From assembly GCF_030272615.1 (NCBI RefSeq), contig NC_081405.1, positions 157,311,454 through 157,375,453 on the forward strand: a stretch of DNA of 64,000 bases. Direction: 5' to 3'. Under the pieces are notes generated by a model. The model worked only from the letters and a program-made list of their open reading frames with translations, had not been told where the DNA came from and searched no databases. Shown here piece by piece: positions 12,640 through 25,780 of this stretch. The DNA comes from Cryptomeria japonica (taxonomy: Eukaryota; Streptophyta; Pinopsida; Cupressales; Cupressaceae). Position 1 is the first letter of the stretch, and each line of letters starts with the position of its first letter. The translations under genes were made by a program, and so were the position numbers.

Positions 12640-14977
12640 ATGGATACCTTGGCCCAACAAATTCAAGATCTCAAGAGAGAAATATATGACATTCAAGTCC
12701 AACAAAAATATTCAATGACCCCTCTTGAGATAAAATTTCATGATATCAAGAACAAAAAACTTCAAGAAATGCTAAATCGACTATATAAGGTGGAACAACA
12801 AGTGATTGAAAATCAAAAGCCAAATCTCGGACAAGATCCCATGAATTCTTCACCAAGACAACAAGAAATTTCTTCAAAATATCCCTCAAATAGACAATTT
12901 ACACCTTTGAGGCAATATATTGAGTCATCTTTGAAAGAGCTTCCTGAGCACAATCTTATCATATTGCCTAACAAGACCACATGGGGATGTGAATTTTTGA
13001 GTAATTATTGTACATATCATAGATATAACAAACATAAGACTTCAATGTGCATGGAATTAAAACATAAAATTCAAGACCTCCTTGATAATGGTGTTATTGA
13101 ATTTGAAGATCATAATGATACACCTTAAGGAGAAACTAGATGTCATTACCAAGCATGATCAAAATAATACACCTATGTCTAGCAAGGCTCCATATGTGGC
13201 CTCCATCTCTTTCACGATGCCTTCATCTCCTAAAACTTCTCTGCAACAATCCATACCATCTCCTTCAAACAATGAACCTAATGGTGAAACTTCTCATGTT
13301 GACCCTCAAGGGTTATCAATAGTACAAATCCAAGCTAATCCATTCTTTTATACAAATCCTTTATACAATTCAGATATCTTAGATCCTATGCCATCATGCA
13401 CTCTAATTCCAATCATACCCACTCTAGAAGGCCCCATCCAAAATTCTTCCCCATTATGTAAAAACATGAACACCTTCCAAGAATCACATATCAAAATTAC
13501 TACCCCTTCCTTAGAAGTGGCTCCATGTCAAGAGGATAATCTGAAAAATGAAGAAATGAGTTCTATCATAAATCAAGATCAAGACACCAAAACTCTCCAA
13601 ACCCATCCAATGGTTGAAAAACATCCTACCTCCATAGAATCCCATGATGATCCCCTTGTACCTTTCTAATTCTTCCAAGATGATCCCTTTCCATCTCAAG
13701 AGAAAATCATCCTTCCAAATCCCATTCCTAATCCACTTCCTAAGCAAGATCATGATTCCTCTTCCACCTTTTCAAATGGTCCTATTCAAAATGAAGTGTC
13801 AAACACCCTTCCTACTCTATCCAATGGTCCTCTTCCATGTCAAGATCAAATTATCCCTTTATTCCCTTGTCATAATTCTCCATGTTTGCCTCCAGAGTCC
13901 ATCATGCCCATAAAGCCCTCTCATGATCCTATCATTCCCTACATTCCACCTCCACCTCAAAATGGACTTGCCTCTAGCATCAAAAGTAAGAAGAAACTCT
14001 TTGATAAAAATATCTTCCAAAGCATTCATTATCAAAGAAAAGGGTTTGACATTCAGGAACGGGGTATACTAGAACCCCCTGATATAAAAGAAAATCTTGA
14101 TTATAATGGCTACATTGTTCACTCTCAAGATGTTGGTATCCCTCATAAATCCCATATTTCTCCAGTTAAATCCAAATACACACCTTCCCCTTCACCCCTT
14201 CCATCTATTTTAGGTCCCTATAACCCTCCATCCCTTATGTGGGATCAACAAAGGCACACATCTTCGAGCACCTTCCATCCATCCAAAATACCTCCATATC
14301 ATTCCTATCCATCCACACATTCTTTTCCTTCTCCAAGTAATTTGGATTTCAAGCATAAAATTCATGAGTCAAACAATCCACATGAATCAAAGGATCAACA
14401 TGCTCCATCTAATCGACATGTAAAAGCAAAGCAAAATGTTATCCAAAAAGAAAAAGAGATATACAAAAGGCCACAAAGGCCCATTGAGCAAAAGAAAGAA
14501 ATTTCAAAAACCATATGGGTTCCTAAGGTGCTTGTAGAAGCAATGCATTCCAAGGGACTACAAAAGAAATAAATGTCCAAAAGGCCACAAAGGCCCACAA
14601 AGAAAGAAGAAAAGTCAAAATTTGTATGGCTTCCTAAGTCTTACATTGAGGCAATGCATTCTAAAGAATCACAAAAAAATAAAAAATCAAGATCCATGTG
14701 GATTCCCAAGTCGCTCGTTCAAGACTTGTACACTAAAGAAAAATCAAAATTGGCATTCAAGTTTGCTACCCCAACTTCTCCCACATCCACTATCCTAAAA
14801 CCTATTTCACCTCCTTCATCCATTTTGGCTCCTTGTGTCCTAAAATCCACATCAACCTTTCCTTCAAAATCACAAACTCTGAAATCCACTAATCCTCCAC
14901 CTATCCACCACCCCTCAAGGTGTGTGCCAATGTTGATCTTGCCAGCATTTCCATCTAGGCATGCCCAATTATTGTAA
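12640..14977 (+). pseudogene. Gag-like protein of the large element, with Pro-rich tail and W-P-K repeats
   Basis: The first frame (12640-13128) begins with a helical segment and ends with CTYHRYNKHKTSMCMELKHK, a C-x2-H-x4-H-x4-C arrangement followed by IQDLLDNGVI, typical of plant Ty3/Gypsy gag remnants. A frameshift near 13120 leads into a second frame (13082-14977) with stops at 13667 and 14570. That part is Pro/Ser-rich and ends with three tandem modules of the type KxxWxPKxxxxAMHSK: TIWVPKVLVEAMHSK, FVWLPKSYIEAMHSK and SMWIPKSLVQDLYTK. No protease or polymerase follows. The protein would package element RNA; here it is broken. Confidence 0.65.
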
Positions 14978-15290
14978 GTAATATCCTTTCATTGGCTAGT
15001 GAGTGAATATTGTGGGTCACAAATCCCACCGAGGTTTTTCCCACACCGAGTTTCCTCGCCAAAAATCTTGTGTTATGGTGTGCTTTCTATGTTGTCTTTA
15101 TTATTCATATTTACTGCATTAAATCTTGTTTACCGGTACATTGTTTTGGAATGCAAAATATTTAATAAGGTCAGAAATTCTGTTAATCGGTTAGATATTG
15201 ATTCACCCCCCCTCTCAGTATCTTTGGGACTATCATCAATCCTAACAAATGTTGATCTTGCTAGCATTTCCATCCAGTCATGCATAATTA
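14926..15290 (+). mobile_element. Copia LTR fragment flanked by a repeated host segment
   Basis: About 250 bp ending with GATTCACCCCCCCTCTCAGTA (near 15200) resembles the tail of the Copia LTRs in this window. It lies between two copies of a 45-bp segment of the large element (AATGTTGATCTTGC...CATTTCCATC) at about 14928-14975 and 15248-15292. Such a long flanking repeat is not an ordinary target duplication and may reflect recombination or slippage. Confidence 0.45.
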
Positions 15291-15489
15291 TTCCAACATC
15301 CCATCCATTATCCAACACCTATGTTCTATCCTTCCATCCCTCTTATCCCATCCTTTGCATAAATCCTTATAACCTTTTCGTCTTATCATCCACTTCATCT
15401 CCCTTAACCATCACCCTATCGACATCTTTGAGCATACCTTCAATAGCCATGGATCGTTATAGAACATCTTTTAGGGGTATTATCTAGAG

Positions 15490-17479
15490 AACAACTTGAT
15501 TCCAGAGTCATATCTCCTATCAATTATCCATCATCTTCCAAAACTTCAAAAAAAGTCAAAAAAAAAAAGAGAAAGAAAAAAATTGAAAAATCAGAAAAAG
15601 TAAAGAGAAAAAAATTCATCCATTGGTGAAAACTTGGTAAATAGGCACCTTGGGCAAGTACCATAATGAAAACCTGGCAAACAGGCGTCATGTGTAATCC
15701 ATTATTTTCTTACACTATTCACTGGGGGCAAGTTCCATTCGTGTACATCCATCTATTATCCCTCATCCTCCATTATCCCTCATTCACTCTATATTCATAC
15801 ATATCCCTATTTCCACCTTTGATCTTGACCAGGTTAAGGACCTTTGCAGGCTTTGTGTGTCGTATTTATCGTACTTGATCCACACCCTTCAACTCCTATC
15901 CTTCATTATCACCCTTGATCTTGTGTATCCTATCTACCTCCTAGCCAAATCTATCCCTTGATCTTGATCCAAACTAAGGACATAAAATGTAACAAACCTC
16001 TTGACATGGTCATTTCTTTGGACCATATGACATTAGTTACACCATACCCTTGCTTTATATTTCTATATCTGGTCCTTGAGCTTGGATTAACAAGCTACCC
16101 TATTGTGAGATAGTCCTTGACAATCACATAAGCTTTCTCCATCATTTGCTTATTCATTCATGTCATGTTCATTCATTCATCCGCTCAAAATCCCTTTTGC
16201 TTTGCTAGACACTAGGGGCAAATATTGAAAAAATCATTAAAACCCATAAAATCTCTTGAAAAAATCATAAAAAAACCTAAAATGTCCTTAAAAAAATCAT
16301 TAAAAAACCTAAAATGTCTTGAAAAAATCATAAAAAACCTAATTGTCTTGAAAAAATCATATAAAAAACCTAAATTGTCTTGAAAAAATCATAAAAAAAC
16401 CTAAAATGTCTAGAAAAAATCATAAATAAACCTAAAATGTCTTGAAAAAATCATAAAATCTCCTTAAAAAAAACCCTAAAAATCAAAACATTCATAAAAA
16501 CCCTAAAAATCATAAAAATCCAAAAACATGTAATAAACATTGCGATGACACAAACACTTCAAACAAGCATGCAGCTTTGGAACTTCAACGAATTTAGGAC
16601 ATGACGAAATTATGATTGAGCAAACAGAACAACATCTGATCAACTTATACACCCGAACCCATCAATTGTGAACAAAAAAAATCATTCGACATGAAACATA
16701 TTGTTTGCTTATTTTCTCTTGATTGTTTCTAATTTTCCTTTTTGGTGACATGTCTTTTAGCTTTTCCAGGATGTCTCTGACTAGAAAGGTGAGGATGGGG
16801 CATGTTCACTTGTTTGCTTCTTGCGGGATGTTCCTTAGGAATATGATGACACGTCCTAGGAGATGATCGCTTAAGATCATCGAGGACATATTGGTCTAAT
16901 ACACACTAAGGCAGTCATTTATTGTCTAATATGTTTTCCTTCTCGCAATTGGAGTGACTGATTCATTTGGGTTTAATTCATATCCAGATGGTTTTTTTGC
17001 CTTTTGCTATAATAAGCTCAATGATGATACAAGCATTTAAAAAGCACAAGAATTCTCATCACCTTTCATATCCTCTTTCTCATCACTCATTCTTTTTTTT
17101 CCATCACTTTTATCTTCTCATCCTCCTCTTCATCTATCTTTTTCATTATTTCTTTCATCATCTTCTTCATTCTTCTTATTGCAGCAAGATCAACTAAACA
17201 CTTTATCAAATTGATGCATGTCTTTTAATCTTTAATCTCTTTATCAACAACCTTGCTTCTTGCAATCTCAATGCCCTGGGTCAATCAATCAATCATTGGA
17301 TCACCTTATCTTGCGCTAGCATAAATCCTTATTAGCTTAATCAGCTCAATCAACTTAATCAACTTATTAATTCGTCTATATTGTTCATTTCTTAACTAGG
17401 ACATCTTTGGGGCATATATCAGTTGATCATTTTCTTTGAAACAACGCGACAGGCTGCATTGTCTCAAAGGGGGGCAAAA
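15490..17479 (+). other. 3' untranslated region of the large element
   Basis: No gene is seen. It contains A-rich stretches near 15550-15620, an approximately 30-bp minisatellite at 16225-16465, and ends in the polypurine tract AAAGGGGGGCAAAA (17467-17479) just before the 3' LTR. Confidence 0.6.
16225..16465. repeat. Approximately 30-bp minisatellite
   Basis: Seven to eight degenerate head-to-tail units of the type CCTAAAATGTCTTGAAAAAA plus TCATAAAAAA. Confidence 0.88.
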
Positions 17480-18288
17480 TGTAGACACATAAAAATTTCC
17501 ATTAATTTGTCCTCATTTAATTTCAAATTTCTTCAAACATCGGGCGAGTCCTTATTATTACATTATTATTTCTCCATTATTCATTATTCATAATCTCCAT
17601 CTTTCATTATACTATTATTGATATATCATCATTCATCCATTAAAATTATTAAACAAAACATTTATCATATTCATTTATATGCCTTCATGCATTCACCTTA
17701 TATACATTTCTCCATTTATTTAATAAAACCCTTTAATATCTCCTCCTACCACTTACCATTTCCCATTTACCACTCATCTTTCCTATACCACTCATCTTTC
17801 CTATACCACTCATCTTGCATTATCCCATATTCATCCCACAATATGAACTTGCCCGAAGAAAGTCTATTTAAACAAGGCCCCCTCTCTTATTTGAGCATCT
17901 CATCTTTATGCGTCGAACTTATGTCAATTTGCATTCTTCACCATCTTTGCATTTTGAGCACTCATCCACAACTTTTGCATTCAAAATTCATTGCTTGCAT
18001 TTTTTGAGATCTTTCATGCATTCTTGCATTTTGTTTTCTTGATCAATCACACATCTTTATTTTAAAATTATCTCCATTCACCATAGCCTCTTGTGCACAA
18101 TGCTCTGAGAGAAAAATCTTAAAAATACAAGACCTTGGTTGATAGGAGAGCAATGGAGGCAAACTCATGCTAATGCATGTGTGTTTCTTTATTTATTTTG
18201 GCTTTGCATGTGTGTTTCTCTTGCAGGTACTTCATTGTTGGATGTTGGAAGATTGAATCTCGTATTCAATCGATTTCCTCCATCTACA
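17480..18288 (+). repeat. 3' LTR of the large element
   Basis: About 809 bp. It starts TGTAGACACATAAAAATTTC, ends CTCCATCTACA, and preserves the empty insertion site of the nested element (GTGTTTCTCTTGCAG near 18215). Confidence 0.9.
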
Positions 18289-18470
18289 CATCCTAATCAA
18301 CTACATACATCGCCCGCCTTAACACATTTTCAACTCATCCACATGTCCCAATTTACTTTACATACATGCACATAAGTATTTTTTAACATACATACAAATT
18401 AACTTCATACATCCTAATTTGATATAATTGAAAATTTCATATTTAACTAAAAAATATATGGTCCACACAA

Positions 18471-18582
<112 letters not shown>

Positions 18583-21500
18583 AAATATTTATCCAAGTTT
18601 CAAAAAAAGTTAAGTTCTAATTTATCAAGTATTAATTCAATTCATGGGTTGAACCACATGTCTTTGGAGTACTAAATAGTTCATACCACATCAAGTGGTT
18701 CAGAACGCTCTTCAATAACACTTAATATTTTGTCATGATCTTCACTATCTAGTCTCCACTTTTGAGACCGCCCGCGATGTGGAACTGTTTGAAGAATTAG
18801 GCCAACAACAATGACCAAGTGGCTATACTGATATATCTTGTTGTCAATTTGGTATTCATCGAAATGAATCCCATGTTGAACAATTTTAACTTGTTTGAAA
18901 TATGTCCCTTGCACCAACTAAGCTTGCATGTACGTGTATATAAGAAACGTGAGAAATTAAAAATTTGCACGTAAGCGATCTATGTACATATGAATCAGTT
19001 CAAACCTGTGGGAAATGACATTCCATCGCTCATTTCAAATTTTGTTAACTTCTTTCTCTCTTCTGTGCAATGCAATAAATAATAACTAACACCTTCTATA
19101 TTTCCATCTTCTGCTATGACTGCAAAAATATTTCCTGCAATTTGAAACAAGTTAAATAAATTTTAAACATCATTTAAGGAAATATTTACATGTACGCAAC
19201 ATTTTTTAAGGATATGTGTGTATGTGTGTGTGTACGTCATATACCTTTTTTAATCAATCCTGAAATATGATCATAATCACCAGAAATCAAAGGAATGTCT
19301 TCAAATATTTCGTCCTCATTTGAATCCTCGTATGTGTCAGAAACATCTAGTGGTACCAATTTCCATTCACTAACATATCCAAGCTCTTGGTTCTTGCAAT
19401 CAACATAGTTTTCCAAAATGCAATCAGAACAAAAACACGAATAATACCTAGTGTATAATGTCCATGGGCAATTATCTATACTCGTGACACAATGCAAAGA
19501 TCTTGTCCTCTCCACGCTCTTGCATCCATGCATTGATCTTCTATCCACATCTGCAAAATGTACATGTGTGTACACAAACATACATGTAGGTAGATCAAGT
19601 TGTTAAATCAAGAAACATTTGAACTAGGAACATTTTTTAAAAATTTAAATAAATTTAAATAAAACACTAAAAGAGAACACGTATCGGTTATCTCCCAAAA
19701 CACTCTATATGGAATGGGTTTGTATGTTCTCGATGATGATTCACCGAGATAATTAGGTTGCTCAAATTATTTCTTACACCATTCAACAACATCATGTGCA
19801 TCGTCTATACGATCTCATGTGTAATTTATTTGATGCTTTCTTAGAGCACGTTTGATACAAGCTCCTGCACCATCATGTTCACCCTTTCCATGACCACTCT
19901 AAAAAAAACTCCAAACATGTGGTATTTTGTCATATCGATGATATCTACATAGTGCATAAAATGGCCTCAAAGATTTGAATTGTGTCGCACATCCATCAGA
20001 CCAAACAAAATGTTTGACTATTGTTATGCCTCTCTCTTTCAAATATTTAAAAAACTTCTTAAAGTAATGTTGTACAAAAAGTGTGTCATGCTCCTTATCA
20101 TCACTGATATAGAAGTGGTACTCTTTCTTAATGACACAATTTTTAAATGTACTATCAACACCATCCAAATCCATCTGTGCATGTCAATAACACACATGCA
20201 CCAAAATAGTGATTTGCTTTGAAAAGTAATACTCTGATTGAAACTCTTTTTCATGTGCAAAAGAGTAATTTTCTGTGAAGTCCATTATGGATAGAATAGT
20301 TCCAAGTAGGAAAGTGTCTCTTAATATTTTAAATTGTTCTTCTTGCCACTTGGCAAAAAAACCATGGCATATGTCTTGTTTTATCAACTTACAAAAAATT
20401 TCCATAAATGTTCCAATAGGCATTTCCTCTTCTCATAATCTAAGCTTGTAGATTCCTTTCCAAATTCTGTTTCAAATTTTTTGTACTTGTAACTCTTGCA
20501 ATTTACCATCTTTTTCACGTCAGTATCTTCATCTCTCAAAGGCAATTTAGCCAAATCCCCACATGTTCCACAAATTCCTTTTATGCAATTTATTTGACCG
20601 GTTGCATTATCATCTGATTTATCACATAAGATGGATGCTATGAATTGACTTGTTCGTTTAGGAGGATCATTTTCATAACCATCACTATCTTCTTTAATAT
20701 TTTGAAACACCTGATAGTACAGATCAAATTCGATGTGATAACGATAATAACAAGTTTTGAAAACTTTGTTTACCTTCACATAATATGGTCTTAACAGTTC
20801 AAACATGGTTTGTCCAATCTTTATATGAGGGTTTGTTTTAGTAAACAACACATACAATTCATGTTTTGTTGTGTCTATCCAATGTTTTACATGGAGATCA
20901 TAACGATCAGGACCAATCCTTTGCTTGATAACATTATTATCGTTTGATGAAGGACGAGTATTATCATTCCAAAAACTTGTCAAAAAGTTCCTAACAACAT
21001 CTTCAATTCTATCAGAATGAGGAGCTCTACACATAATTGCCCAATTCCCTTCTGAGGCAGTATCATCCAAACTCTTTCTCCTTTTAACATATTTTGATAT
21101 TGTCCTTCTACTAAAACCAAACTCAAATGATAGTGAAGAGATTTGTCTTTTTTGAGGCAATCTTTCATTTACTAAAGATGTCAACATCACTCTTCTTGAA
21201 ATGGTCTTATCTACTGTTCGAGATTTTTTACCAATGTTCACCAAACCTTTCTTAACATTATCAACAATATATTTTTGTAGCCGAGAAGTTTTCCTCTTTT
21301 GACTTGTTGTATCTATACCCAACAATTTCAGTGGATCTATTAAGTCTTTACAAGTAAGTACAATTGATAACAATTGAGCTTTTTCTAGTGTAGTATCAAG
21401 ATTGTTGAAATGAGACATTATTTCTTTTGCGCTTTTATTCATTGACCTCCTTTTAGTATGTCTAGGTTCTTCACTAAGATGTTTCAACTCATCCACATCC

Positions 21501-21956
21501 ATTTCAAGTAAATGATCTAGTTTTTTATAAGAAATATTTCTCTTCACCTGTTTAGCTAGATCCACAATATGCTCATCCATACTAGTGGTAGGAGGTAAGG
21601 AGCCTGACCCCTCTCCTTCAACCTCCATTGGTTCAACTTGGACAAGCTCCTCCCTATTTTCATCAACTATATTATGTTCTTCAACAGGTTCGTTTGCCTC
21701 GACTCCCACTTCAAAACTCCCTTCTTCTCGAGCCTATTCTACACATAATTTAAGATGACAGAGAATATTTTTAATGCAACGAAATTCTAAGTTTAATTTG
21801 AAACCAAATTTTCAAGACATTTAGTAAGACATTTAAAAATTAAGTCATAACAGGTGGACTATAATGTCATGTATTTAAGACCTATTATTGCATAATAGAC
21901 CTCCTAATATCACATGTAATACCTGTCCTAATATGATCTGCATAATATACCTATCT

Positions 21957-22695
21957 TAAGGGGACTCTTGAGTATAATGTGAAATGTTTTTGCATACGTG
22001 AAGTCATATAAATAGAACCTATTATGACATAATAGGTTCTAAATTTATGTCACATTTAAGACCTATAATCAATGTAATAAGTCCTAATATCACATAATAG
22101 GCCTTATTATTAATTAATATGACCACGTATGCAAAAACATTTCACATTAATATACTTGACTCCCCTTAAGACAGATATATTATGTGATATTAGAGGACCT
22201 ATCACATGAAATTAAGTACATGTCTTAAATATGATGTAAGTTAGAACCTAAATTATGACATAATAGGTCTTATTAATTTTATGACTTAATACAAGACCAC
22301 ATATGCAAAAACATTTCACCTTATACTTGACTCCCCTTAAGACCTAGATATTATGCAAATATTAGGACCTATTATGTATGTGATATTAGGACCTAAATTA
22401 TGCAATAATAGGTCATTAATTTATCACATGTACATAATAGGCCCTAATATATCATAAATATAGACCTCTTAAGACCCAGACTCAAGTATATAATGTGAAA
22501 TGTTTAAATTGCATACGTGATCATGTTATTAAGTCACAATAAGACCTATTAAGTCATAATAGGTTTTATTATGTCATATTTAAGATAGGTATTAACGCAG
22601 ATAATAGGTCTTAATATCACATAATAGGTCCTAGTAGATCACATAATATAGGTTTTAAGGGGACTCAAGTATAATGTGAAATATTTTTTCATACA
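21957..22695. repeat. Alternating-orientation palindromic repeat array
   Basis: The motif CTTAAGGGGACTCAAGTATA followed by ATGTGAAATGTTTTTGCATACG occurs five times about 160-185 bp apart: forward near 21957, reverse near 22125-22172, reverse near 22291-22340, forward near 22470 and forward near 22650. Between them CATAATAGGTCCTAATATCA-like phrases recur. The 21957-22172 segment could fold back with arms of about 45 bp ending CTTAAGGGGACTC and GACTCCCCTTAAG, like a MITE. Confidence 0.75.
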
Positions 22696-22717
22696 CTTGA
22701 AAACAAAGAAGACACAA

Positions 22718-23339
22718 TGTTTGTTTGTTTGAAAGTGTTTGATTGTTTTGATCATGCAAGCACAAATCCTAGGGCTAGACGAGACAATAGTTGTTGAATC
22801 TCACTTGGGGGGTTACCTCGAACCACACAATTCAGAGCGGATACTTAGGTGCTTGACCTCACTGGCTCCCCTCCACGACACTTACTTCTCCGGGGCAACC
22901 AAGCACCAGTCCCCACGAAAACTCCTCATGGCAAACTTTGTATCTCTACTAAGAACCGTAAGAATGTGAGCCACTTCAGAGGTCCGACCTCCTGCACCAA
23001 CAACTAGAAGGTTTTTGGCTTCTAACACAAAAGGTGTTTAGTAAGGGCATCTGTTCGGGTGGCTATAATCAGCAGTGTGTTACGCTCCAATAAATGGAAG
23101 GCCTCCCAGCCTATAGAGGTTGCACTCTATAGGGTTTATGGGGAGTCATAACATCGTTATAGCAACATGTAACACCCGTTGCTTGCAACTTTCATCACAA
23201 ACACATTTATTTATAGTGGCTTGGAAGAGCTTGGCTTTAGCTTGTTACCACTTTGGGTCGTTCCCTCTCACTGAGCCTTAAGGGCTACTCAGGAGGCAGG
23301 CCCCTTTCTAAGGATAAAAAAAAAAAAGAGCCTATTGTT
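22718..23339. mobile_element. Candidate inserted block bounded by GAAGACACAA
   Basis: This block of about 620 bp is visibly less AT-rich than its surroundings. GAAGACACAA occurs at 22708-22717 and 23340-23349, and a 12-base A run lies near the right end. No terminal inverted repeat and no coding capacity are seen. The family is not recognised. Confidence 0.35.
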
Positions 23340-24019
23340 GAAGACACAAAAGACAAGTTTGTTAATTTAGAGCACCAATTGAAGTGTTTGCTAAACTATA
23401 AAGACACATGGTTTCAAAATCTAAATTAAATTATATATTTATGGACTATCTAAATTAAATTATAAATAATAAATAATAAATGGGAAAAAGAGGGGTCCTA
23501 AAGATCTAAATTTTAAATTAAAACCATGATCTATTATAAATGGACTTAATTATATAGGAGAAAAACGCAATTACACAACAAGCAAGTTAATGGAATTTGA
23601 AATTTGCAAATACACATATTATTTCAAATTAATTATGCTTTCTAATTAAAACGAGATTATTTTTAATCCTACTATTTCCAATTAATTTAATAAAAATAAC
23701 ATCATTTAGAATTAATTAAGATAGAATTATTATATAAATTAATTTAATTTAATTAATATTATTTAAATTAATTTTCATTAAAAATATTAGATAAAAAATA
23801 TTTAACTAATTAATACTACAATTAAACACTATTTTTGGTACGTAATACATATAAAACTAAATAGAAATAAAAATGAAAATACATACTTGCATCATGATAT
23901 CTTTGTCTTCTTTGTTCTTGATATCTTTGTTCTGTTTCGGGAGAATAATTCCTTGAAGTTTTACTTTGCCTTCTCTTCTTGTTCCCCATGCTTTTAAAAA
24001 AACCTTCAAATATCTTCAA

Positions 24020-25080
24020 ATTATTGCCCTCAAAATAATTTTCAAATGTCTTCTTTCATCCAAAAATGTGAATTGTTTTAATCATTTATGTGTTAAATTT
24101 TTTTTAAAAATTATGTATATTTATACCACTCTACTTAAATGTACAATTTTATTTTTTTTGAGTCGGCTAGGGTTCGAACGAACGCCGATAGTTAGAAAAG
24201 GTTGGGTTTGTTCGAACTCAGTCGTTACGTAAATGTGCACGTCATAATTTAGCATGGGGGTTTGAGTGGACGCCCCTTCGCTGGAACCAGTGTTCATTCG
24301 AACCCCCTTATTAGAGGTTTCTCCCAAAACAAGTCAGAGTTCTGAGGAATTTTTCCTTCGGACCTTTGGTTCAAGGCACAAATGAAATAATATTGATAAC
24401 CCAAAAATATTAGATGGTAGTATTTGGAGCAAGCTTTCCAATGAGTATAATTTTATTACATTGTGAATTTATTATGTTCTTGTTTTTTTAATTTTATGGA
24501 ATGTTGGTTTTTCACCGAACATGAACTTCTCTGTTCAACGCATTGGGAAAAATAGGAAACTAATTCAAAAAAAATTTGAAAAATATCTGAGCCCCAGGTA
24601 TTGATGTCTTCTTTCTAACAAAAAAAAAATTGAATTTCGATATATATAGAACAAGTTATGTGTTCAAACTTAAACCTATGTCTGAATTATGACTAATCAG
24701 ACTTCAAAACTTAATAAAATGAAAAATATTGAACATATCACTATCAAACCAATTGTAAGCCCTGGATATTGATGTTACAAACTAAAATTCAAAAGAACTG
24801 AGTTTTTATCATTTATAGAAAAAAATTATGCTTTTCGAGAGGCACATCACTCTTAAAAAATGTAGTTTGTTGTAAAAAACTACTTTTTGAGGGAAATGAA
24901 TTTTTTTTGAAAAAATCCTTCAAAAAAAATTGAAAAAAATATATATAGAATCTAGAGACAAAATGCTACAAATCACTAATTTACATCATCTTCAAATTTT
25001 TAATAGTTTAAAAGTTATAGTTCTCGGAAGTTGAAGATTATTTTAAAAATGTTCATCTCAGTGTCAAAAGTGGCAAAAAA
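24020..25080. other. AT-rich stretch with a small GC-richer patch
   Basis: No gene. A GC-richer patch at about 24160-24330 containing several TTCGAA and CCCC motifs lies just upstream of the first exon of the DDE-like gene and might be its promoter or leader. The rest is AT-rich sequence without recognisable features. Confidence 0.4.
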
Positions 25081-25104
25081 GTGGGAACCATTATTGTGAG
25101 TTCA

Positions 25105-25306
25105 CCCACAGTTATATGTATATACATATCTATATATATACATGTATGTATATAGATATGTATATGTATAGGTATATACATATACATATACGTGTGTGTG
25201 TGTGTGTGTGTGTGCGTGTGTACATATACATATATGTGTGTGTATACATATCTATATACATACATATATATAGATATGTATATACATATACATATGTATA
25301 TGTATA

Positions 25307-25342
<36 letters not shown>

Positions 25343-25541
25343 GTATTTATATATATATGTCATATACACACATACACATATGTGTGTGTGTGCGACATAT
25401 GTATATGTGTGTATATCACATATATATAAATATATATGTATGTATTTATATATATGTCATATACACACATACATATGACATACATACATACACATATACA
25501 TATGTATATATGTATATGTATATATATATACACACATATAC

Positions 25542-25575
<34 letters not shown>

Positions 25576-25780
25576 ACATATACATATGTATATATATGTA
25601 TATACATATACATATACACATACACATATACATAAATACATACATATGTACATGTGTATGTATGTATATACATACACATATACATGTATACATGTATACA
25701 TACACATATACATAAATACATACATGTATACATATACATACATATGTACATGTGTATGTATGTATATGTATAATACGCGC

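Larger units (their letters stand above)
21727..23886 (-). other. Large intron of the DDE-like gene with inserted repeats
   Basis: It separates the small first exon from the main exon. It holds a palindromic repeat array (21957-22695), a less AT-rich block bounded by a 10-bp direct repeat (22708-23349) and AT-rich unique sequence (23350-23880). Confidence 0.55.
18681..23989 (-). pseudogene. Multi-exon DDE/RNase H-like protein gene, decayed
   Basis: Proposed exons: 23989-23887 (starts MGNKKRRQSKTSRNYSPE, donor GTATGT); about 21726-19705; 19560-19244 (acceptor TTTTGCAG, donor GTATATG); about 19136-19010 (acceptor AATTGCAG); about 18914-18681. Exon phases agree for the first junction. The big exon contains MDFTENY, YHFYISDD, VWSDGCATQFKS and SGHGKGEHDGAGACIKRA, a pattern I associate with uncharacterised eukaryotic proteins thought to have an RNase H-like fold; the Asp/Glu in DFTENY, WSDG and GEHDG are candidate catalytic residues (inference). 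A helix-turn-helix-like stretch (SFEFGFSRRTISKYVKRR) precedes them. Breaks: a frameshift near 20400 and stops at about 20182 (TGA), 19901 (TAG), 19820 (TGA) and 19785 (TAA). Unlike the nearby retroelements it has introns, so it is either an intron-bearing DNA transposon gene or a domesticated relative. Confidence 0.65.

Noticed and set aside
20384-20423. Intron donor GTAAGT at the end of the main exon's first frame
   Set aside because: The next frame overlaps directly and continues the conserved motifs, so a one-base loss in a T run fits better than an intron.
24160-24330. tRNA-like GGTTCGAA words
   Set aside because: No cloverleaf, no matching A box at the right distance; better read as a GC-richer leader or promoter patch.
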